A stretch of DNA of 17,894 nucleotides from Oceanospirillaceae bacterium (GTDB lineage: Bacteria > Pseudomonadota > Gammaproteobacteria > Pseudomonadales > Balneatricaceae): NCBI GenBank assembly GCA_023954795.1, contig JAGSHA010000022.1, positions 1-17,894 on the forward strand, written 5' to 3'. The notes beneath the pieces are model-generated. The model saw nothing but the letters and a program-made list of their open reading frames with translations. It did not search any database and was not told the DNA's origin. Shown here one piece after another: positions 6,818 to 14,026 of this stretch (positions are counted from its first letter, which is position 1; each line of letters starts with the position of its first letter). A program made the translations under genes and the position numbers.

Positions 6818-7983
6818 GGAGCCTCCCATTCTATCTGAGGCAAATTCAAACGCGTTGTGCCATTCACACCCACCAGCACGAGCATCTCCTGCTCGGTCGT
6901 AAATCCGCCACTTAAAGCACTGCTATCAGGGGTTAAACTCCGACCGAGCAATTCGCCCTCCAAATTAAAGAGAAACAACTCCCCCCCACTGCTGAGCAAC
7001 GTAAACTGGAACGACGAAACCGCTGAGGCACCCAGTATTGAGGCATCACTGCCTACGTCCAAACGCCTCCAGCTACGTCCCTTATCCTGCGAGATAAACG
7101 CATTACCACGTAAGCCAAATGCAATCAGGCTCTCGGCCGCCGCAGGAACAGAATGTGCCATCATGCCGAAGAACGGTCCTTCATAAGGAGACTGCAGCGA
7201 CACCCAATTAACGCCCTCATCACCTGAACGGTAGAGCGAACCAGCCTCGCCAGCCATATAAAGCGCATCACGCCCCTGAATTAGGGCATTGATATGAAAG
7301 TTATCAGGATTCGACAGGTGTGCGACCCATGGCACCCAGTGCTTGCCGCTATCTTCGGTGCGAAAGATCATGCCGTAAGCACCAACGGCCAAGCCTGTCT
7401 TCTGATCCAGGAACAGCACATCGAGAAACGGACGGCTGGCACCTTCATCGTTAAACAGCTCAGCGTCTTCCAGTAGATAGTTCAGCTCATCATCCTGGTA
7501 TCGGATGCCCCGGGTTTGACGCTCTGCACCAGACAGCGCCAACAATCGCTTAATCTCTTGCTCAATCAGGGTATTGGCTTCATAACCGTCCAACTGTTTG
7601 TGCCAGCTAAGACCACCATCAACACTCATCAGAATGACGCCGTCATGTCCCACGGCCCAACCCTGATCCGGAGTCGGAAAATCAATTGCGGTCAGGGTGA
7701 CGCGAACCGGGACATCGGCTTGCTGCCAGCGCTGCCCCTGATCATCGGAGTAAAGAATATGCCCCCGCTCTCCCAGCGCGACGAGGCGCTCTCCTGCCTG
7801 GGTGATATCAAGCAACAGGCCTTGCTGTGCCCGTTCACTTAGCGGTGCTCTGTCATTCAGTGCATCAACCAACGCGTACGCAGGATAACTGATCAACCAC
7901 ATGCAGACGCTGATGAAAAAGGGACGTAAGAACTGACTGGCACGCCAGCATATATGTCTGAATAAGTAATGGATAACACGCAT
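6814..7983 (-). CDS. Secreted YCF48/BNR-like beta-propeller protein
   Basis: A 389-aa protein with an N-terminal basic and hydrophobic segment ending SYPAYA (about residue 37), so probably exported to the periplasm. At least five repeats of the form GxxGxIxxSxDxGxxW are visible: about 70-86, 109-127, 199-216, 244-260 and 289-305, with a degenerate one near 371-380. This matches YCF48-like propellers, related to the photosystem II assembly factor HCF136. A charged helical insertion (about 134-180) splits the second and third repeats, an unusual feature. The family acts in assembly or substrate binding; in DUF1302/DUF1329 clusters its exact job is unknown. The SD is weak (GGGTT, about 10 nt before the ATG), and two stem-loops precede it, suggesting lower output than the upstream DUF1329 gene. 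Its stop overlaps the MMPL start by 4 nt. Confidence 0.85.
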   Translation of the reverse strand: MRVIHYLFRHICWRASQFLRPFFISVCMWLISYPAYALVDALNDRAPLSERAQQGLLLDITQAGERLVALGERGHILYSDDQGQRWQQADVPVRVTLTAIDFPTPDQGWAVGHDGVILMSVDGGLSWHKQLDGYEANTLIEQEIKRLLALSGAERQTRGIRYQDDELNYLLEDAELFNDEGASRPFLDVLFLDQKTGLAVGAYGMIFRTEDSGKHWVPWVAHLSNPDNFHINALIQGRDALYMAGEAGSLYRSGDEGVNWVSLQSPYEGPFFGMMAHSVPAAAESLIAFGLRGNAFISQDKGRSWRRLDVGSDASILGASAVSSFQFTLLSSGGELFLFNLEGELLGRSLTPDSSALSGGFTTEQEMLVLVGVNGTTRLNLPQIEWEAP

Positions 7984-8038
7984 ACTGATAACCCAATAAA
8001 ATCAGGCTCAGGTGTGGCAACATGAAGGGGACACACCA

Positions 8039-8080
8039 CACCCTCGCCTGCGGGGTGAGAGGGGCGAACGTAGCGCCCCT
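8039..8080 (-). other. Tandem intercistronic stem-loops
   Basis: Leftward of the DUF1329 stop codon, after 13 nt, comes a perfect 7-bp stem AGGGGCG / CGCCCCT (8060-8080, 7-nt loop). A second stem follows at 8039-8057 (CACCC / GGGTG with inner CGC/GCG pairing). No U-run follows, so a full terminator is unlikely. The position inside an operon fits an mRNA processing or 3'-protecting element that leaves DUF1302-DUF1329 mRNA more abundant than YCF48-MMPL. Confidence 0.5.
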
Positions 8081-8093
8081 GAAGATCGTAAGC

Positions 8094-9482
8094 TTATCGA
8101 CGGCTCTGCTTACGGACGTTGCTCGGTGTGTAAAAACCGTGTTCTTCGCCCTTATAGAGCTTGATCGGTTTAATGTCGATTTCGTTAAATGCGTAAGCAC
8201 CGTTTTGCAGATCGGTATGCCAGTTACCGCGAATCAACGTCCCCGGCAGGTCATAGGCATTCAGCAAGTTGGCGAAACCAACACGCCACAAGTTGCCGCG
8301 GCCATCATAGATATCAGTGGCAGCAACCGCCCAGCTATCTTCATCCAGGTAGAAACGACGCTTGGCATAAACATGGCGCTTACCGTCCTTAACAGTGGCT
8401 TCTACCACCCAGACACGATGCAGCTCCCAGCGTGAGTAATCAGGGTTCGGATGATGCGGTGTCGCGATCTCACGAACCTTGTCATCCCCCTCACTAAACG
8501 CCTGCACCAGACGGTTATTATTGTATGGAATATACATCTCTTTCTTGCCGATCAGCTTCCAGTCATAACGCTCCGGTGAACCGTTGTACATGAAGGCGTT
8601 ATCATAGGTCGCCTGACCGTTAAACTGCGGATTGGGCGTATCAAATGCAATAGTCGGTGCGCGACGTACGCGGCGTTGCCCTGGAATATACTGCCATGCC
8701 TGTCGAGGAGTATTCGCCTGATCCATCGGATCAAGCACCAGAATCACTTCACCTTTACGCCGCGTAGGCTTGTCATACACCAGGAACAGTTCAAGTAGAT
8801 TTCCATTGAACGTATCGATAGTGCTGTTTTTGGCGTAGTACGGGTAGGTTTCCCACAAATCACCTCCACCGTAGGACAGCGCGCCATTCGGCTGCACCGT
8901 CAGGGAGATATACTCCTTGAATGCCCCCTCACCCAACCAGCGCAGGTTATGGTTCCAAATCACCTCGCTGCCGTTTGCCGGGATAGGAAATGGAATACCC
9001 CCAAACGCATTTTCAACACTGTTGCCCGTCGCATCTAACTTGGTGCGCAACGCGTTCTGATAGGTGTTGTCATATACATATTGCGGAGCCGCATGCGTAC
9101 GGTGAGTCGGATAAACATCCATTCGGAAGCTCTCTGGATACTTCTCAAACAGCGCCACCTGGCCTTCAGTCAGTTTGTCTTTGTGCTGCTGGTAGTTGCC
9201 AGCGGTAATCTGGACAACAGACTTTTCATCCGAGAAGGGATCAATTCGACCACCGTCGGCTGCCAGCTTTGCGTCTACAACCTGGCCCGTCCACGCAGGG
9301 ATAGTGCCATCAGTATTACCTACACGCTCTGCTCCCATCGGGGTCAGATCATTTTTCAAGCGAGCAGCTGTTTCAGCATCTACCGCTGCAAAACTCATAG
9401 CACTGCCGCAAAGGCCGGCAGTCGTCAGACTGGCTGCTATCAGCCATTTTCTGGTGTGTGGATTTGAAATTGTTTTTATCAT
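8094..9482 (-). CDS. DUF1329 family periplasmic protein
   Basis: A 462-aa exported protein. Signal peptide: basic MIKTISNPHTRKW, a hydrophobic core, and a likely cut after SFA (residue 32). The mature protein is rich in beta-strand pattern and Trp/Tyr and contains blocks typical of DUF1329, such as LTPMGAERVGN (46-56), DPMDQANTPRQAWQYIPGQRRVRRAP, SPERYDWKLIGKKEMYIPYNN and HRVWVVEATVKDGKRHVYAKRRFYLDEDSW. From memory, DUF1329 belongs to the LolA/LolB-like superfamily, which binds acyl chains in the periplasm; that would pair it with the MMPL permease and the DUF1302 barrel. Start: AAAGGT about 8 nt before the ATG. It sits 57 nt after the DUF1302 gene, so the two are surely cotranscribed. Possible carrier of a hydrophobic substrate or lipid between membranes; this is inference, as no member is assigned a firm function here. 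Confidence 0.9.
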   Translation of the reverse strand: MIKTISNPHTRKWLIAASLTTAGLCGSAMSFAAVDAETAARLKNDLTPMGAERVGNTDGTIPAWTGQVVDAKLAADGGRIDPFSDEKSVVQITAGNYQQHKDKLTEGQVALFEKYPESFRMDVYPTHRTHAAPQYVYDNTYQNALRTKLDATGNSVENAFGGIPFPIPANGSEVIWNHNLRWLGEGAFKEYISLTVQPNGALSYGGGDLWETYPYYAKNSTIDTFNGNLLELFLVYDKPTRRKGEVILVLDPMDQANTPRQAWQYIPGQRRVRRAPTIAFDTPNPQFNGQATYDNAFMYNGSPERYDWKLIGKKEMYIPYNNNRLVQAFSEGDDKVREIATPHHPNPDYSRWELHRVWVVEATVKDGKRHVYAKRRFYLDEDSWAVAATDIYDGRGNLWRVGFANLLNAYDLPGTLIRGNWHTDLQNGAYAFNEIDIKPIKLYKGEEHGFYTPSNVRKQSRR

Positions 9483-9539
9483 TATTTTATACCTTTCAGC
9501 CGTAGAGGATCAGCAGCCGACAACGGCTGCCTCTCTGCG

Positions 9540-11111
9540 TTAGAAACTATATTTGGCACTAATGGAGATATAATCGCGGTCGGCTTGTGGATCTTCGTCA
9601 GCATCCCCAAGGAAAGCGGTGTATTTAATCTCGGTGGTAAAGTTATCGAGATAGGTAAATTCTGCGCCGACACTCACCACATCCTTGCCTTTATCGAAGC
9701 TGGCCAGCACCGCTGAATCGCCACCCAAATTACCGGCAAGATCATGGTTCCAAACGATCGGAATAGTCATATCAATGCCCGGGTAGATCTGGTTATAAGA
9801 CAGATCCAGCTTGGCCGCGAAGCCCCAGCCATCGATATCCCCGACCATCAGTTCATCTGCATCAACACCGTGTACCCGGTTGTAACCAATTTCACCGACA
9901 AAGACGGCATCGTCTGCCAGTGCACTTGGCCCGAAGACATGAATTGCGGAAAGCTGGACCTGGCTGACATCACCTTCGATCGGCAGCGGGGTTAACGCCG
10001 TAGAATCAAGCAGTAGCATCCCTTCACGATAGCTATACTCACCGCTGACATTGGTATCACCGATGACCGTACCAAAGCTGACACCGTAGAGTTTGACGTC
10101 TTCGGCATAACTCAATGCATAGGTACCGTCACTTGCCGCACGGCTCCAATCGAACACCGGAAGCTTGTCGTGGTAGTTCATGTAGTAGAAGCCGAACTCA
10201 GTATTGTTGAGCTCCTCTGCCAGATAACGTACCGCCAAACCAAACTGTCCATCATCATCTGCGCGGGTATCCACACCACGGGTCAGTAGCAATGGACCGG
10301 GCGCTACCAACAGCTCACCACCTTCATCGAAATAATCAGCGGCACTGAAGTAACTCCCCGCAGCCACCAGTCGTGTCTTATCCCACTCAAACTGGTAATA
10401 GCCTTCTACCGACAGGGTGTCACTCAACTCAATCTGGGCATATAACTGTTCAGTGGGCAGAAAAATGTCCTTTAACTCTACACCTGGCACACCTAGCTGT
10501 GTTGCATCCAAGTGACTCTGCGCGGTTGAAATCCCCCCCACCACAAAGACACTTTCACCCCAGCTTACGACCTGGCTACCTAAACGCAGATTGATGCCTT
10601 TATCGGCAACGTCGAATCCGCCATAGACGAAGTAGTCCAACAGCTCCGCCTCATCACCATGGCGTTTGCGGGTCGCTTCTGTGAACTCATTGAAAGGAAC
10701 AGATAAATTATTGGAGGTGCCCGGCGAATCGTTGTCATTGGTATCGTGATACACGTCGTCATAGTAGGCACGGGCGCGGACAAACAGGCCGTAATCGTTA
10801 CGGTAGTTCATATCCATTTCGGTGGTGACACTGGCACGATTGGAGATCAGACCACGATCAAAATTACGGTTACCGTCATCCTGATTAAAATTAACACCAC
10901 CGTTGATCGTTGGATCAACCAGACTCTCGTCTCGATCCTCCACACGCCAGCCTGCGCCGTAGGTAACGGTGGTATCCCAGTCGATCTGAAGGTCATCTGA
11001 AGGCGCAAAACTCAAGGCGAATGCACCTTGCGTGAAGCATAAAGACGCAATTGCGGCCGAAATAGATTGCTGGAGCCGGTAAGACCGCTTTCTCCTGGTG
11101 GATATGTTCAT
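9540..11111 (-). CDS. DUF1302 family outer-membrane protein
   Basis: A 523-aa protein with a signal peptide (MNISTRRKRSYRLQQ, hydrophobic core, cut after AFA at residue 32), followed by many alternating polar/hydrophobic strands (WDTTVTYGAGWRVEDRDE, YGLFVRARAYYDD, LNLRLGSQVVSWGES-like blocks) and a final YISISAKYSF. The last residue is Phe with alternating hydrophobics, the usual beta-barrel assembly signal, so an outer-membrane barrel is inferred. The family is typically encoded beside DUF1329 in clusters for steroids and other hydrophobic compounds and is suspected of substrate uptake. Start: the frame is open to 11303, but the extension would be non-secretory. AGAGG lies 7 nt before ATG 11111 (4 nt before ATG 11114). 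First gene of the leftward operon, transcribed from the divergent region shared with the acyl-CoA dehydrogenase. Confidence 0.9.
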   Translation of the reverse strand: MNISTRRKRSYRLQQSISAAIASLCFTQGAFALSFAPSDDLQIDWDTTVTYGAGWRVEDRDESLVDPTINGGVNFNQDDGNRNFDRGLISNRASVTTEMDMNYRNDYGLFVRARAYYDDVYHDTNDNDSPGTSNNLSVPFNEFTEATRKRHGDEAELLDYFVYGGFDVADKGINLRLGSQVVSWGESVFVVGGISTAQSHLDATQLGVPGVELKDIFLPTEQLYAQIELSDTLSVEGYYQFEWDKTRLVAAGSYFSAADYFDEGGELLVAPGPLLLTRGVDTRADDDGQFGLAVRYLAEELNNTEFGFYYMNYHDKLPVFDWSRAASDGTYALSYAEDVKLYGVSFGTVIGDTNVSGEYSYREGMLLLDSTALTPLPIEGDVSQVQLSAIHVFGPSALADDAVFVGEIGYNRVHGVDADELMVGDIDGWGFAAKLDLSYNQIYPGIDMTIPIVWNHDLAGNLGGDSAVLASFDKGKDVVSVGAEFTYLDNFTTEIKYTAFLGDADEDPQADRDYISISAKYSF

Positions 11112-11136
11112 CATATCGCCTCTGCTTGTTATGTTT

Positions 11137-11165
11137 ATTATCAAGCGACACCAAATCCGCCCTAA
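11137..11165 (-). promoter_or_regulatory. Promoter candidate for the DUF1302 operon
   Basis: On the minus strand, -10 GATAAT (11137-11142, 5/6 match) with a 17-nt spacer to TTAGGG (11160-11165), a poor -35. A good -10 with a poor -35 fits a promoter that needs an activator. Transcription would begin near 11130, about 20 nt before the DUF1302 ATG. Confidence 0.3.
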
Positions 11166-11246
11166 AAACCTTCCGGCAAAGCCGCCAGATATCCAGCTCG
11201 AATTCAGGATCTGCTTCAAAACTAGCAAAGCCCCACCACCCACAAA

Positions 11247-11262
11247 CCATCCCAAAGGATGG
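11247..11262. promoter_or_regulatory. Perfect palindrome CCATCC-CAAA-GGATGG, candidate operator
   Basis: Perfect 6-bp arms with a 4-bp spacer, about 135 bp upstream of the DUF1302 start and about 210 bp upstream of the acyl-CoA dehydrogenase start. The copy lies in non-coding DNA and shares both arms with the site at 4290-4305. Confidence 0.55.
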
Positions 11263-11305
11263 AAATGCCACCTACCCTGACGCAAACCTACCCACCCGCT
11301 CAACC

Positions 11306-11321
11306 CTATCCTTTTGGATGG
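11306..11321. promoter_or_regulatory. Near-perfect palindrome CTATCC-TTTT-GGATGG, candidate operator
   Basis: One base departs from the CCATCC-N4-GGATGG pattern. Read on the minus strand it is CCATCC-AAAA-GGATAG, identical to the site at 4290-4305 except for one arm base, with the same spacer. Its centre is 59 bp from that of the neighbouring site at 11247-11262. Confidence 0.5.
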
Positions 11322-11473
11322 TTACCCCGCTTTTTTTCATTGCTAGTTTGCTTACAACGGACAACCCCAAGATCCCCGGCCAGCCATATCAAGCGCCTGT
11401 ACTGGACGCAAAAAGGCTTGGGTCATGCGGTCACTAGAAGTCAGTCAGAACAAAAATAACGAGGGCGTTAGCA

Positions 11474-12721
11474 ATGACCTTACATAACCAAAACATTCAT
11501 GGACCTCATCTTGAACCCACGGGTTTAGAGTCAGGACTGAGCGAAGAAGAACTGGCGATTCAGGAAGGTGTTCGCCGCTTTGCAAAAGAAGTTTTACGCC
11601 CTGCGGGGGCTGAGCTGGATCGTGTCACCCCAGAAGAGATGGTGGCGCCGGATTCCATTCTTTGGGATGTCCTGCGTCAGTCAAATGAACTCGGGCTATC
11701 GGTCACCGCGATGATGGAACTTGAGCCCGTTGAACGCGCCCGCATTATGGCGATTGCGTCAGAAGAGCTGGCGTGGGGGGATGCCGGTCTGGCAGGCGCT
11801 ATTCTGGTCAACCAGATGCCGGTTCTGTACTCACTCCTCGCGGGTAATACCGCGATGGCAGACTACTGCGACGGAAAACGAGGGTGCTGGGGCATCACCG
11901 AACCGGACCATGGTAGCGATATGCTGGATACAGATGGCACTCTGCTCGCTTCGGAAGGTCAGTATGGTCGCCCAAACTGTGTTGCCCGTATTGAAGGTGA
12001 CAAGATCATTATCAATGGTCAGAAATCAGCATGGGTATCTGGAGCGCTCACCGCTGAGGTCTGTGCGCTGTATTGTCATCTGGAAGAAAATGGCACCACC
12101 CGCCCGGGTATATCCATGATCGTGCCGCTGGATTCAGAAGGTGTGACCCGCGGCAAACCGCTCGACAAAGCCGGTATCCGTGCTCTGAACCAGGGAGAGC
12201 TTTACTTCGATAATGTTGAAGTGCCAATCAGTCACATGTTGGCAGGTCCCGATGAATACAACCGATTTGTATACCACACTCTAGCTGAAGCCAATGCGCA
12301 TGTTGGCAACATGTTCGTTGGCCTTGCACGCGCCGCTTACGAACATGCTCTGGAATATGCCCATGAACGAAAACAGGGCGGGCTACCCATCATCCGTCAT
12401 CAAAGCGTGAAAACCCGACTATTCCATATGTTCCGCAAGGTCGAAGCGTCCCGTGCTTTGCTGCGCCGTACTGTCGAGTTCAATGCCTGCGCACCTAACC
12501 CCGCCCTGCAAGGCTCTATCGCCACCAAAATCACCTGTACGCAAACGGCCTTTGAAGTCGCCAGCGATGCTCTGCAAATCTTTGGTGGTAACGGCATGAC
12601 CAAAGAATATCCGATGGAAAAGCTGCTGCGTGATGCGCGTTCCGGCCTGATTGCCGACGGCTGCAACGAAGTCCTCGCGATTAAAGGCGGCAATCTGCTG
12701 ATCAATCCTGAACTGCTGTAA
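11474..12721 (+). CDS. Acyl-CoA dehydrogenase family protein
   Basis: A 415-aa FAD enzyme of the acyl-CoA dehydrogenase family, expected to introduce the 2,3-double bond into an acyl-CoA and pass electrons to ETF. The substrate/flavin signature GITEPDHGSD lies at 140-149. The C-terminal helical domain contains LARAAYEHALEYAHERKQGG (R-x-Q-G-like region), LQIFGGNGMTKEYPMEKLLRDAR and IADGCNEVLAIKG (393-405). In short- and medium-chain enzymes the catalytic Glu lies in YEGTxE; here the aligned residues are ADGC, placing Asp395 at the base position. That suggests either a modified base or a base elsewhere, as in isovaleryl-CoA dehydrogenase. Start ATG 11474 has GAGGG about 9 nt upstream. First gene of the rightward operon, 60 nt before the thiolase. 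The substrate is probably bulky or branched; this is inference only. Confidence 0.88.
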   Translation: MTLHNQNIHGPHLEPTGLESGLSEEELAIQEGVRRFAKEVLRPAGAELDRVTPEEMVAPDSILWDVLRQSNELGLSVTAMMELEPVERARIMAIASEELAWGDAGLAGAILVNQMPVLYSLLAGNTAMADYCDGKRGCWGITEPDHGSDMLDTDGTLLASEGQYGRPNCVARIEGDKIIINGQKSAWVSGALTAEVCALYCHLEENGTTRPGISMIVPLDSEGVTRGKPLDKAGIRALNQGELYFDNVEVPISHMLAGPDEYNRFVYHTLAEANAHVGNMFVGLARAAYEHALEYAHERKQGGLPIIRHQSVKTRLFHMFRKVEASRALLRRTVEFNACAPNPALQGSIATKITCTQTAFEVASDALQIFGGNGMTKEYPMEKLLRDARSGLIADGCNEVLAIKGGNLLINPELL

Positions 12722-12739
12722 GGCGACTCAAATTCTCTC

Positions 12740-12760
12740 TCCCCGGCATACCCCCGGGGA
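12740..12760 (+). other. Intercistronic hairpin between acyl-CoA dehydrogenase and thiolase genes
   Basis: A 7-bp stem TCCCCGG (12740-12746) / CCGGGGA (12754-12760) with a 7-nt loop, 18 nt after the stop codon. No U-run follows; the thiolase SD (AAGGA) comes about 10 nt later. Probably an mRNA-stability or processing element rather than a terminator. Confidence 0.4.
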
Positions 12761-12780
12761 AGCAATAAAAGGATGTCCTG

Positions 12781-14016
12781 ATGAAACAGAATGCATATAT
12801 CGCCGGTGTTGGCATGACTCAGTTCGGCAAACATATTGACCGGGGGCTGAAGTCCCTGACGATCGAGGCAATTAATCAAGCCCTGAAAGACGCAGGACTG
12901 GAAGGCAAAGACCTGGAAGCTGCATATATGGGCAATGCGGCGGCTGGCACCATCGTCGGTCAGATTTGTGTCCCCGGTGAAGTGGCCCTGCGCGAGATGG
13001 GCATTGGCCGAATCCCGGTTATCAACATTGAAAACGCCTGCGCATCCGCATCAACCGCCTTTAATCAGGCCTGCAGCATGATCACCAGCGGCCTGTATGA
13101 CGTTGTACTGGCCACCGGTGCGGAGAAACTGTTCCACGCCGACAAACTGAAGACATTTTCGGTCTTCAGCGGTGCGGTCGATGTCGAAAATTATGCGGCC
13201 GTCGAACAACAGATCATCGATCGTGCGAAAGCAGCCGGGATGCAATTGGATATGGACGGTGCCGGAGCCAAACGTTCGGTATTTATGGACATCTACGCTT
13301 CGATGGCACTGGAGCATATGAGTAAATATGGCACGACACAGGCTCAGTTTGCTGCAGTTTCCGCCAAAAACTCCTACCACGGAAGCCTCAATCCGCGGGC
13401 GCAATACCGCGAAGCACTCAGCGTAGAGCAGGTCCTGACGTCACCGGAAATCGCCTACCCCCTCACCCTGCCTATGTGCTCCCCCATCGGCGATGGCGCA
13501 GCCGCGGTCATTTTGGTGAGCGCGCGTAAAGCACAGCAGATGGGTCTGAAAGATCCCGTCAAAGTAGCCAGTTCCGTTCTACGCAGTGGCTGGGATCCGG
13601 AAACCGACGATGAGTTAAGCATCGCCGCCACTTGTGCCATGGAAGCCTACGAAGAAGCCAGCGTTGGACCCAAAGATCTTTCCTGTATCGAACTGCATGA
13701 TGCGTCGGCGCCTTCCGAACTTATCTATTACGAGCAATTGGGACTGTGTGACAAAGGCGAAGGCGGCCGGTTTGTTGAGGAAGGCCATAGCCGCTTAGGA
13801 GGTCGCGTTCCCGTAAATACATCCGGCGGTCTGCTACGGAAGGGCCACCCTATCGGTGCAACGGGTATCGCGCAAATCGTGGAGCTAACCGAACAGCTAC
13901 AAGGACGTGCCAAAGGCCGTCAGGTGGACGGGGCACGTGTTGCCCTGGCTGAAAACGGTGGTGGTTTCATTAACGGTGATGCCGCGGCATTAGTCGTTAG
14001 CATCCTGACTAAATAG
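12781..14016 (+). CDS. SCP2/lipid-transfer-type thiolase-fold protein
   Basis: A 411-aa thiolase-fold enzyme, expected to cleave a 3-oxoacyl-CoA (or, for Ltp2-like members, a beta-hydroxyacyl-CoA) at the end of a beta-oxidation round. The four active-site loops can be placed. CxS is ENACASAS with nucleophile candidate Cys87. The second is HDAS (306-309), like the HDCF loop of SCP2-thiolases rather than the NEAF of classic thiolases. The third is GHPIGATG with His356. The fourth is ENGGG (391-395), with Asn392 where classic thiolases have Cys in CxG. Start ATG 12781 has AAGGA about 8 nt upstream. The nucleophile is kept but the second cysteine is lost, so thiolysis and another C-C cleavage both remain possible. 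The lack of any MaoC or DUF35 partner argues against a typical Ltp2 aldolase pair. Confidence 0.85.
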   Translation: MKQNAYIAGVGMTQFGKHIDRGLKSLTIEAINQALKDAGLEGKDLEAAYMGNAAAGTIVGQICVPGEVALREMGIGRIPVINIENACASASTAFNQACSMITSGLYDVVLATGAEKLFHADKLKTFSVFSGAVDVENYAAVEQQIIDRAKAAGMQLDMDGAGAKRSVFMDIYASMALEHMSKYGTTQAQFAAVSAKNSYHGSLNPRAQYREALSVEQVLTSPEIAYPLTLPMCSPIGDGAAAVILVSARKAQQMGLKDPVKVASSVLRSGWDPETDDELSIAATCAMEAYEEASVGPKDLSCIELHDASAPSELIYYEQLGLCDKGEGGRFVEEGHSRLGGRVPVNTSGGLLRKGHPIGATGIAQIVELTEQLQGRAKGRQVDGARVALAENGGGFINGDAAALVVSILTK

Positions 14017-14026
14017 AAGATTTGTT

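Larger units (their letters stand above)
11112..11473. other. Divergent control region between the envelope and beta-oxidation operons
   Basis: A 362-bp gap with no supported gene. It contains two copies of the CCATCC-N4-GGATGG palindrome (11247-11262, 11306-11321; centres 59 bp apart), two direct repeats ACCTACCC (11270-11277, 11286-11293), a strongly C-rich + strand from about 11230 to 11330, seven T at 11331-11337, and a leftward promoter candidate (11137-11165). On the right, GAGGG lies about 9 nt before ATG 11474; no good sigma70 pair was found for the rightward operon, which suggests activation. Confidence 0.6.

Noticed and set aside
6857..7186. Rightward 109-codon open frame and similar ones at 7516, 8022, 9081 and 9196
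   Set aside because: All are antisense to well-supported YCF48 and DUF1329 genes and lack an SD or family motifs.
11167..11190. Sigma54 -24/-12 element upstream of DUF1302
   Set aside because: The minus-strand TGGC and TTGC blocks are too close (7 nt between GG and GC instead of 10).
11112..11303. Upstream extension of the DUF1302 reading frame to ATG 11303
   Set aside because: It would put 64 residues before a clear signal peptide, run through the palindromes and C-rich tract, and ignore the AGAGG site before 11114/11111.
11306..11337. Palindrome plus seven T as an intrinsic terminator
   Set aside because: The T-run starts 9 nt after the stem, the stem includes a wobble pair, and no rightward gene ends before it. 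The operator reading fits better, given the other copies.
12400..12879. Leftward 159-codon open frame opposite the acyl-CoA dehydrogenase/thiolase junction
   Set aside because: Antisense shadow; its low-complexity Arg/Ser/Pro composition is typical of reversed coding DNA.
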